From contig CALGPA010000004.1 in assembly GCA_937960795.1 (NCBI GenBank), positions 1 through 22,565 on the forward strand: a stretch of 22,565 nucleotides of DNA, written 5' to 3'. A program made the position numbers and the translations under genes. The notes below the pieces were generated by a model that ran no database searches, was not told the DNA's origin, and saw only the letters and a list, made by a program, of their open reading frames with translations. This document shows, piece after piece, positions 16,001 to 22,565 of the stretch. Numbering within the stretch: the stretch's first letter is position 1; the number at the start of each line of letters is the position of its first letter. The DNA is from an uncultured bacterium. GTDB lineage: Bacteria; Cloacimonadota; Cloacimonadia; Cloacimonadales; Cloacimonadaceae.

Positions 16001-19000
16001 ACAGGATCCTTGATACAGAAGATCTGGACGGCAATGGAGTTCTCAACCAGTTGGATAGATACTTCAGCTATAGCATCTCTCTATCAGACACCACCGCCGC
16101 AAACCACGACGGATGGGTGCTCTATCGGATTCCTCTGACTGATCCGGAATACTATACCATTGTAAATAATTCCACCACCGGCGTGCAGCCCAGCTTCAAC
16201 AAAATATCCTATGCCAGGATTTGGCTCCAAAGTGACGCTCCCAGTCGGATATACATCGCTGATGCTTCGATAGTCGGAAACAAATGGCAAGACTTTCATG
16301 TCAGAGATATCAACGGCAGAATCCTCAGCGAATCTGAGCTAAATGCCTATAATACGGGCTACTTGACGGGGATCGTAAACAACCAAAAGAATTCAAATCA
16401 CTACACGTCTCCTCCTGGAACCGTATACATCGAAGAACGCAGAGAGTCCCTGGAATCTGCACTTTCCTTGGAGGTAAGCAATCTGCAAAGTGACAACCAA
16501 GTGATACTCAGACAAAGCCTGATCGATTCATACAACCTTCTTGCATACGAAAGCTTGCGCTATTGGGTATACCCGGAAGTTGACGAGGATTCAGGTCTTT
16601 CTGAGCTCGATGTCTTCTTTAGAATCGGCGCAGACTCACTGAACTACTATCAGATCACACAAAGAGTGCCGGTCAACCACTATCAAGGCAAGATGGACGA
16701 AGCTCTGTGGATGGAGCTGGATTATCAACTTCAGCAGGTGACAGCTCTCAAAGAAATGAATCCCGGAGCCACGTCCGATACCCTGGTCGTGGGCAACACC
16801 ACCTATTTCTTCCGAGGCAGACCCACGCTCACCACCATTCGCGAGCTCTACCTGGGCGTGATAAACCCACAGACAGAGCAGCAGAATGCTCCGCTAAACG
16901 GCACCATATACTTCAATGATATGCGCGTGGCAAACCCATATCAAGACATCGGTGTAGCCCAAAGAGTAAGCGTAAACTCAAGATTCGCAGACCTCAGCAC
17001 CTTGGATGTGGAGTTTGAATCCAAAAGCGAAAACTTCAATCCCACCATCCAACGGGGTCGGACAAATACATACACCAGAACTCAAAGCCTAAACGTCATC
17101 AACAAATACTTTATAAACAAGTTTTTCCCGACTAGCTGGGGCTTGGATATCCCGATCACTTTCAGGAGAAACCATACTCAGGGGACTCCCAGATATAGGG
17201 CAAATTCGGATCTCCTGATCTCCGGCATCACAGATCCGGAGCAAAGAGAAAGAGAGCGTACGGAAACCTTAGCTTACTATGCCGATTTCGGCTATAGCAT
17301 GCGCACTGTACCCAAAAGCAAGATCCTTGAGTATACTCTTGGCAAGATCTCACTATCAGGCAATGCTGAGCAGCGCTATAGCCATACTTCCACAGCTGTC
17401 GACACCACTCAGTCTTGGCGTGGAACGATGAGCTACAACCTCAATTTCCCAGCAAACTCAGTGAGCTTCCCGATCTGGGGAAACTATCGTCTGGGATTTA
17501 TGCCAACCGCGTTTTCAAATAGTTTTACGATAAACAACAATCAGCCAAATGGCTGGAATTGGGAACTCAGAGATGGTGAATATGACTGGCACCGAAGATC
17601 CTACAGCCAAGCCACCAGAATATTTACCAGTGACAACAACATCACTTGGCCCATGACCAGTGACATCAATGCCTCCGCAAGATTCAATACAAAGCGCGAC
17701 CTGATGCAAAAGAACTACTTAAATGGCATAAACCTGGGGCGAAGGACTGAGTATGTCCAAGATCTGGGTCTAAACTACTCGCCAAACTACTTCCCACGAG
17801 TGGCAAATCTCAGCGCTAGTGTCAGCGCTCGCTATACCGACATGAAGCGTAAATACTATGAAACTGTCGATGGGCAGCAAGTAGAAGTCTTTCAGAGCGA
17901 CGGCAACGTCAATCGCGGCATCAGGGCAAATGTATCCCTGATGAACGCCAATCTCCTTGGGAATCTAGCGCAAAAACTGCGGAGTGGCAGAGAGGAGCAC
18001 AGCAGCGCCGCAGCCCCCAAGATAGACGCCCCGGATCCCAGAGATAAGATGCTCGATGGACTCTCAGAAGGAGAGATCAAGCTCTGGGAAATGCAACAAG
18101 AAGAGATCAGACAAAGAGAAGAGCAAGAAGCTGAGAAACTGAGAATGCTAGAAGATCAGGAGCTTGAGGAAAAAGATGATCTGCAGGATCCTGAGAAAGA
18201 GCTCAGCGAAGAAGAGCTCAAAAAGCTGGAAGAAAACCGGAATCTGAAGCAGGATGATCCCGAAAAAGAAGAGCTAGATGATGTCCAGCAGGAGCCCAAG
18301 CCGGATATGGACGAGAAAGATGATTCCGGCATGGAAGGCGCAGATCCCGGCAAGGTGGACGAACCCAAAGAAAAGGGCCCGGGAATCAATCCCCTCCTCA
18401 TGGCAGTTGATTATCTGGCCAGAGTAAAGAATATTAACGCTTCCTTCCAAAATTCATACACTATGAATTATACCCGCAAATCCGATTTGCCCGGCTTTGA
18501 TTTTCAGCTTGGTTTGCCACACTCTATGCCCAGAGAATATCTTGATGCCATTGGTAATGACAATACCATCACGCTTTCCTCAGGACTATTCTTGGGCAGA
18601 AACCTAGATAGCACCATCAATTTTGCCCATAGCTTCAATAGAAGATATGCCGCTGCCAGTCAACAAAACATCACAACCACCTTCCCGGATATCACCCTTA
18701 GCCTGATGAACTGGGAATCATGGGTGGGACTGTCAAGATTCCTGCAGGGGGCACGGCTAAACACCGGATTCCAATACACCACTCGTGCCAGCGGAGATAT
18801 TAACTGGGAAAAACCCAAGCAGGAATCCAGCACCATCTCCATGTCACCACTTTTGGGCTTTGCCGGAAACTTCATGAACAAAGTCAATACCAATGTCAGC
18901 GTATCTGTAGCCCGCACTGAAAACATCACGGACATGGATAGCTACAAGATCGTCAAGACCAGTGACACGCAGGCTGTAAACGCAAATCTTTCCTATAGCT

Positions 19001-19299
19001 TCTCAGCGGGACGGGGCTTCACCATCCCCTTTACCGGCAAGAAGATTCACATAAACAACCAACTGACATCATCGATGGGTGTTCGCTATGAAAACAACGA
19101 AGATGTCACCAAAGGCAGAGATACCTCCCAAGTGGATCGCTCCACATCCAGATTCTTGCTTACTCCCAGTGCCACATATCAGTTTGATCGCAACATCCGT
19201 GGTGGATTGACCTCCAGCTATGAAATAAACAGCGACAAAAGAAGAGACGATGGCTCTCGTATCTTCAGCTTGGGCATCTGGGTGGAAGTGAATCTCTAA
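13099..19299 (+). CDS. sprA: SprA-family T9SS outer-membrane translocon
   Basis: Predicted 2066-aa exported protein, somewhat shorter than Flavobacterium SprA (about 2400 aa), which forms a giant single-chain beta-barrel pore for T9SS cargo. A signal peptide (about 1-18) is followed by SprA-typical landmarks: TIGDKIEVNLKYN (from about 202), KYTGDEDEVVRSIEAGNI then LFGV (about 228-265), SYVDDMES (768-775, the family's conserved DD-E patch), NGTEGNRILDTEDLDGNG (963-980) leading into YFSYSISL, then long stretches of alternating beta-strand character and a C-terminal strand, FSLGIWVEVNL. Oddities are three EF-hand-like acidic loops (538-549, 918-929, 975-986) and a Glu/Lys/Asp-rich segment at about 1630-1760 that interrupts the barrel. 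No Shine-Dalgarno precedes the ATG; translation may be coupled to coaX 3 nt upstream. Other T9SS core genes (gldKLMN, porV) are not in the window. Confidence 0.88.
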   Translation: MRFRWLLVLVLLPGILISETFGPRLLIPGYNPLVNNRVDVYKLDGGLNVFRQKPYDIPALEIARQEEIDFEAQRVIVFTLVENLNLHPPIPLSFDQYLTNMQRHAFRKSLNANIKEYTRTAEVVSGGLIGEFVLELPTIALPRTVQRVLGSGASRLNLDGTQKVTIAVSSTKRKQIPIYEIENRSTFDIQMEQETNLRLSGTIGDKIEVNLKYNSNQDEQLFDPNNVNIKYTGDEDEVVRSIEAGNIALSLSGSRYISYSTSSQGLFGVTGKFKYKDLDLTVIASKEEGQKNTMSYVGQAQADSVVFRSRDYAARTMYYLTDPRELYEIYDEDSIGNLPEGWVDNAIVTDPAGAWIIQNPNLLPEYGTVRLFFDDANAANNVASAPGDTIFFSPNDYYTPYYDELIEGTDFVTDYDAGFITVLRSLDRRATLAVMYDRRDGVPVRSSDYYSEGMDSDNELIYPYVIRRRNQEYDPSDPDNVWHLQMRNVYNMNKTNVKSDGFQLDVYTLNVDNTRNYNLPDELSYGSFITYMDYLRLDSTGDGLINGDDATVNLSTGLILLPFIEPFRPLGDEVLYEEENESISYQDISFFLSVKGKIGREAIDLAQSGILRGSVRVRVNGLDQRENVDYLVDYDFGRITFLTPAGKDPDARIEIDYESRTLFDVARKSLAGMRADWQITDYAKLGGTLIYRSETVSDKRPRIGNENIEMWLANIDGRIGFKPAFITRWIDAIPLINTTAASEINISGEIAYTIPNIYGDSDTKRKVSYVDDMESIVDSYPLGVTFSTWVRGSKPWGTTLAKGRSNWYNPKHIRREQIEDPSTLTERERKETATVLAIRHWPSNLYIPGSGVQSWSGIMKYLGNQLDFSQKKYIELLVKVDREGNDFPPEITLTVDLGDINEDFYTEFGGLNRLDTEDKNLDGVLTLDEDIGLDGIPHGEPGHDPFDLADPGIDALGDYPGINGTEGNRILDTEDLDGNGVLNQLDRYFSYSISLSDTTAANHDGWVLYRIPLTDPEYYTIVNNSTTGVQPSFNKISYARIWLQSDAPSRIYIADASIVGNKWQDFHVRDINGRILSESELNAYNTGYLTGIVNNQKNSNHYTSPPGTVYIEERRESLESALSLEVSNLQSDNQVILRQSLIDSYNLLAYESLRYWVYPEVDEDSGLSELDVFFRIGADSLNYYQITQRVPVNHYQGKMDEALWMELDYQLQQVTALKEMNPGATSDTLVVGNTTYFFRGRPTLTTIRELYLGVINPQTEQQNAPLNGTIYFNDMRVANPYQDIGVAQRVSVNSRFADLSTLDVEFESKSENFNPTIQRGRTNTYTRTQSLNVINKYFINKFFPTSWGLDIPITFRRNHTQGTPRYRANSDLLISGITDPEQRERERTETLAYYADFGYSMRTVPKSKILEYTLGKISLSGNAEQRYSHTSTAVDTTQSWRGTMSYNLNFPANSVSFPIWGNYRLGFMPTAFSNSFTINNNQPNGWNWELRDGEYDWHRRSYSQATRIFTSDNNITWPMTSDINASARFNTKRDLMQKNYLNGINLGRRTEYVQDLGLNYSPNYFPRVANLSASVSARYTDMKRKYYETVDGQQVEVFQSDGNVNRGIRANVSLMNANLLGNLAQKLRSGREEHSSAAAPKIDAPDPRDKMLDGLSEGEIKLWEMQQEEIRQREEQEAEKLRMLEDQELEEKDDLQDPEKELSEEELKKLEENRNLKQDDPEKEELDDVQQEPKPDMDEKDDSGMEGADPGKVDEPKEKGPGINPLLMAVDYLARVKNINASFQNSYTMNYTRKSDLPGFDFQLGLPHSMPREYLDAIGNDNTITLSSGLFLGRNLDSTINFAHSFNRRYAAASQQNITTTFPDITLSLMNWESWVGLSRFLQGARLNTGFQYTTRASGDINWEKPKQESSTISMSPLLGFAGNFMNKVNTNVSVSVARTENITDMDSYKIVKTSDTQAVNANLSYSFSAGRGFTIPFTGKKIHINNQLTSSMGVRYENNEDVTKGRDTSQVDRSTSRFLLTPSATYQFDRNIRGGLTSSYEINSDKRRDDGSRIFSLGIWVEVNL

Positions 19300-19415
19300 C
19301 AAAGCTTTCTCTTTGAGATGGGTATGCTTGCTGGCACATGCGGCATCATGCCCCAGACAATACTAGGCAGCGGACTGAACCCGTTTATCACGTCTGTTAA
19401 TCCACAGCAGAATAG

Positions 19416-19462
19416 GCTCAGGACAATCTGCAGACCATCCTGAGCTCATTAATATTAGTTTT
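19416..19462 (+). terminator. Terminator-like hairpin after sprA
   Basis: GCTCAGGA (19416-19423) pairs perfectly with TCCTGAGC (19438-19445) over a 14-nt loop. A T-rich stretch (TCATTAATATTAGTTTTCTT) follows. It lies in the 167-bp gap between the convergent sprA and propeller-like genes. The stem could also act on the minus strand, but no T-run follows there. Confidence 0.6.
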
Positions 19463-19466
19463 CTTA

Positions 19467-22394
19467 TCAACGTAGCAGGATCATCTTTTTGCCTGCGCTA
19501 TGGCGTCCGGATTTGATCCGATAGAGATACATCCCGCCGGCACACTTATTGCCGGTATTGTCCACTCCCTCCCATGTGATTTGGTGGTCACCTCGCTCTT
19601 TGCCGGAGAGCCTTTGGCTATAGATCAATTGCCCTTTGATGTTAAAGATCTCGAGCTGCACGGGAGCTGCCTCAATAAGTTTGAACTCGATGGTTGTGCT
19701 TTCATAAAAAGGGTTTGGCGCATTCTGAGAAATGATCAGTCCGGGTACATACTCGGCAGTGAGATCTTCAGCTGACGTGGGCTCAGGCACAGAAAGAGCA
19801 TACAGGCTGAAACTGCTTGATTGAGTGTATGAAAGATCATCGATGTAGCGCTCGGTCCAGGACAATCGAATCTGTCCACCCGCTAATTCGGCTTGAATCG
19901 CGCTCGAATGGATAGCGCCTCTATGAAGGTCTTGAATCTGCTGAACACTGCCGTTTGAGCTTAGGACTATATGCTTGAGAGTATGGTATGGCTGAGAAAC
20001 ATCACGCCCGAAATACGAATATCTTCCATCAGCATGCCTTACTAGCGTCGTGTCAAAGCCAGTTATTCTTCCTGGCAATTGCAGTCCCGCCATGCCAAAC
20101 TGTAGCGTGCCGGAAGCATCGATTTTATGTAAATATGCCCCTTGGTGCTCTTGTAGGCTAAAGAGACTAATCTGATCATTGCCATGAATCGACATGATCC
20201 GGTGATCAAAGATTGCTGTGGGGTTGCCAATCATGATGCCTGAATTCCCCCACAATAGATCCCCCTCTTGACTTATTCTCTGCGCTCTGAATCGCTCAGA
20301 GCTAAACGCCTTGCTGCTAAAGCATACGTAGCTGTCACCGTGGCTGATAAGATAGGTCATGAGAGCTGCGTGTGTTCCTTCGCTATCATCGAAAAGCAAT
20401 ATGGGCTCTTCTCCCCAAGTCGGATCAATCTCACCTTCGTGAGTAAAACGCAGCGCCTTCACGACACGGATTCCTGAGTCCAAATCGACTTCATCAAAGG
20501 CAAGCGTACGCCCTGCAGCGCGAATCCCCCCCAAGTTGGGGTGGAAATATAGCTCGCGTCCTCCATGCTCCCATTGCGGAATTCCATCTGAAATCCTTTG
20601 TCCCTTCAGCTTCCTAGGCAAGAAGGGATTGTCGTGGTAGGCATTCCAAAATAGATAACTATCTCCGTATTCAAAACCCAATTCAGATTGATTTATCGGG
20701 CCTTCGCCTTCCGAGATCAGGATGCCGCCATCGGGATAGATCTCAAGACCATCGGCGTCAATCTCCTGATAATATAGCTTCCGGCCTCCTGTAGGATCGG
20801 GTTTTGTGTAAACCAAGGCGATGCTGAGTTCGTCCTTTTTCGATATTGCTTCTAAGCTTATCAGATTATCCAGCACTTCTAACACATCACCATTCTCCTG
20901 CAAAAGTGGAGTCATGGTCTCATCCAAGATTTGAAGATAGTATCGATTATCAATCCCTCTGGTTTCACTCCAGATATAGACGCTCCTATTTCCCAGTGTA
21001 AACTGCCTTGCTCCGCTGGGTTCGCCTGCCAAAACTGATTTATATACTTCGCCATTTTCCGCTAGGTACTCATTCCCCTGGGAATCGAAGATTTGCCTTT
21101 TCATTACTTTGAAATCATCCGCGTGTTCCATCCAAAAGAGCTGAGCAACATCGATTCTTCTTGCTAATCGAGGACTAGCCTTTGCTTGGATTTCGCTACT
21201 TACAGATTGATGGTGAAAGACCTGATTGCCGTTTTGATCAATCATGGCGAGCATTACTCTGCCATCGTTTCCTGTGCCATTCACTACATTGGCTGTGATC
21301 CAGAGATTGGATCCGAGATCCACGACTGTGTCGAGCTCTCTTAGAGTATGCCCGGAGACGATCGTCTCAGCCCAAGAAGGCCAGACCTCATTCAGATCTG
21401 CGTCCAGTCTAAAGGACTTAATTGCGTGCATTTGCATAACGTCGCTCACGGGGGAATGATAGATAAGCACAAAACCGCCATCGTTCATGTTTTGGGCTTG
21501 GACGGATAATGGAAAGGGGGGAGCCCAAATGCTCTTGATGCTGCTAAAGACGGGCTGGAAATCGGCATCAATGAGCTGTAAACCCAGATTTGAATCTGGA
21601 ACGTTTGAATCTTGAAACAAAAGGATCATCCCATGAGGAGCTTTTAGCATGCGCGCCGAGTAGGGGATAAGATCTGTTTGCCCAAACAGTGGATCATTGC
21701 CCACCAGATTACCACTGTTATCGATCATATGAAAGCTCTGCGAGTTTGCTCCAGTTAGACTCATAATCAGATGCCCATTATCTGCTAAGATCAGCTGTTT
21801 GACTTTGCCGGTGGATGGATGCGTGATTTCTTGAGGAGCAGTCCAGACATTAGTGCCGTCCGAATCCAGATTCATGCCCCTCAAGATGGCGGGTCCTTGA
21901 GCATTAGTCAACGCTTCATCTACAATCACAAAAGCGCCGCCTAAGTTGTTTGCACATAAGGCTACTGGATCCCGCTTGATGTCAATATCTTCGGCAATGA
22001 GAAAGCCACCATCTGCCCACATTGGCTGTCCATTTGAGAATAGCTTTTGCAGCTTCATATTCACCCGGTTTTCATCCCCAAGATATGAGTAGCTTAGCAA
22101 AATGCCGAATTCGTCGCTGGCAACGGCTTCGTAGAGACGAGTGCTGTCGTCCCGCAGGGAGATTTCTTTGGGAAAACCAGATACTTCGTGCCCCAAGCTG
22201 TTAAACTTGTTGGCATAAAGCCTGTATCTGCCGAGCTGGAGCTCTTCCCACAGCACCCAAGTATTATTGGCAGCATCGGTGATGACCTTGCCGGAAAACC
22301 TCATGTTTTGCAACGACCTGATACCCGTTACCGTTTGTGCTCCGATCAAACTAATGCCCAAAAGCAAAAGAATGATAAATACATGCTTCTTCAT
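19467..22394 (-). CDS. Secreted repeat (beta-propeller-like) protein with T9SS sorting domain
   Basis: Predicted 975-aa secreted protein of unknown function. I start at 22394, where an AAGGAAG motif precedes the ATG and a signal peptide begins (MKKHVFIILLLLGISLIGAQ); the ATG at 22454 lacks both. Residues about 30-830 contain a loosely repeated motif of the form Q-x-[IL]-D-x-x-G-x-x-x-W/Y-x-x-x-G-x-x-I, for example near 114-133, 433-450, 542-560, 704-722 and 755-772, spaced irregularly; this resembles beta-propeller blades. No enzymatic motif is visible. Residues 891-975 form a type A sorting domain (NAPNPFYESTTI, then the WEGVDNTGNKCAGGMYLYR region, KKMILLR tail). An adhesive or scaffold role at the cell surface is only inference. 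It lies 78 bp downstream of another sorting-domain gene on the same strand and converges on sprA. Confidence 0.8.
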   Translation of the reverse strand: MKKHVFIILLLLGISLIGAQTVTGIRSLQNMRFSGKVITDAANNTWVLWEELQLGRYRLYANKFNSLGHEVSGFPKEISLRDDSTRLYEAVASDEFGILLSYSYLGDENRVNMKLQKLFSNGQPMWADGGFLIAEDIDIKRDPVALCANNLGGAFVIVDEALTNAQGPAILRGMNLDSDGTNVWTAPQEITHPSTGKVKQLILADNGHLIMSLTGANSQSFHMIDNSGNLVGNDPLFGQTDLIPYSARMLKAPHGMILLFQDSNVPDSNLGLQLIDADFQPVFSSIKSIWAPPFPLSVQAQNMNDGGFVLIYHSPVSDVMQMHAIKSFRLDADLNEVWPSWAETIVSGHTLRELDTVVDLGSNLWITANVVNGTGNDGRVMLAMIDQNGNQVFHHQSVSSEIQAKASPRLARRIDVAQLFWMEHADDFKVMKRQIFDSQGNEYLAENGEVYKSVLAGEPSGARQFTLGNRSVYIWSETRGIDNRYYLQILDETMTPLLQENGDVLEVLDNLISLEAISKKDELSIALVYTKPDPTGGRKLYYQEIDADGLEIYPDGGILISEGEGPINQSELGFEYGDSYLFWNAYHDNPFLPRKLKGQRISDGIPQWEHGGRELYFHPNLGGIRAAGRTLAFDEVDLDSGIRVVKALRFTHEGEIDPTWGEEPILLFDDSEGTHAALMTYLISHGDSYVCFSSKAFSSERFRAQRISQEGDLLWGNSGIMIGNPTAIFDHRIMSIHGNDQISLFSLQEHQGAYLHKIDASGTLQFGMAGLQLPGRITGFDTTLVRHADGRYSYFGRDVSQPYHTLKHIVLSSNGSVQQIQDLHRGAIHSSAIQAELAGGQIRLSWTERYIDDLSYTQSSSFSLYALSVPEPTSAEDLTAEYVPGLIISQNAPNPFYESTTIEFKLIEAAPVQLEIFNIKGQLIYSQRLSGKERGDHQITWEGVDNTGNKCAGGMYLYRIKSGRHSAGKKMILLR

Positions 22395-22400
22395 GATACA

Positions 22401-22407
22401 CTTCCTT
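22401..22407 (-). promoter_or_regulatory. Ribosome binding site fixing the start at 22394
   Basis: Minus-strand AAGGAAG lies 6 nt before the ATG at 22394, in front of the signal peptide. It supports this start over the ATG at 22454. Confidence 0.7.
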
Positions 22408-22472
22408 TCAAATTTATGGTTAAAAGATTGGGGTGCCGAGATATCGGTCTCCAATATTCGGGCTCAAGCCCA

Positions 22473-22565
22473 CTATTTCATCATCAACATCTTTTGAGTA
22501 TGCCTCATTGTGTTAGTACTTAGGCTATAGTAATAAACGCCGGATGAGCAATCTCTGCCTTGATC
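22473..22565 (-). CDS. C-terminal fragment of a further T9SS cargo protein (cut by window edge)
   Basis: The last 30 codons and the TAG stop (22475-22473) of a minus-strand gene entering from the right edge. The visible peptide contains GRDCSSGVYYYSL and ends TQKMLMMK, aligning with the final 30 residues of the sorting domains of the two C25 proteases (GRNVASGVYFYK ... KKMIMMK). Its catalytic or binding part is outside the window, so the product cannot be named. The next gene on the strand starts 78 bp downstream with no strong terminator between them (only a GGGC-TTGA-GCCC stem at about 22460-22471), so co-transcription is possible. Confidence 0.85.
   Translation of the reverse strand, partial: DQGRDCSSGVYYYSLSTNTMRHTQKMLMMK

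Noticed and set aside
18156..18401. Serine-rich minus-strand open frame
   Set aside because: It is the complement of the Glu/Lys/Asp-rich SprA segment; its Ser-rich composition is a by-product of that codon use.

Overview
The window looks like chromosomal DNA of a Gram-negative bacterium outside the Bacteroidota, most probably Cloacimonadota (Candidatus Cloacimonas-like) or a close relative in the wider FCB assemblage. This is inferred from four proteins ending in a type IX secretion (T9SS) 'type A' C-terminal sorting domain of the N-x-PNPFNPTTTI...ASGVYFY...KKMxMMK type, from a very large SprA-like outer-membrane protein, and from a psuG/dppA/coaX housekeeping set. No rRNA or tRNA is present to fix the taxonomy.

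Layout, left to right. Positions 1-540 hold no convincing gene but a dense cluster of short palindromes, ending in a nested GGGGTCCCC/GGGGACCCC element. Positions 600-8185 hold two tandem minus-strand genes for gingipain-like C25 cysteine proteases (1229 and 1260 aa). They share one architecture: propeptide, C25 catalytic domain, Ig-like domains, a jelly-roll domain, an ASH-like domain and a sorting domain. Each is followed by an intrinsic terminator. Upstream of them on the same strand is a secreted C39-like papain-fold peptidase (8404-9363).

A divergent plus-strand cluster starts at 9644: an RlpA-like DPBB protein, pseudouridine-5'-phosphate glycosidase (psuG) and a DppA/M55 D-aminopeptidase, the last two overlapping by 4 bp. 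A gene-poor gap (11909-12291) precedes coaX (type III pantothenate kinase), which sits 3 nt upstream of a 2066-codon sprA-like gene (13099-19299). sprA converges on a minus-strand gene (19467-22394) for a repeat-rich, beta-propeller-like secreted protein with a sorting domain. The right edge cuts a further minus-strand gene, of which only the last 30 codons are visible, again a sorting domain.

Functional picture. SprA is the outer-membrane translocon of T9SS. The C25 proteases, the propeller-like protein and the truncated gene look like its cargo. The window therefore carries a secretion pore and several presumed substrates within about 22 kb, in a lineage where T9SS is far less studied than in Bacteroidota. 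The most unusual feature is a roughly 130-residue Glu/Lys/Asp-rich segment inserted late in the SprA barrel sequence. Three EF-hand-like loops are also present in SprA. All functional claims rest on motif recognition by eye; no searches were run.
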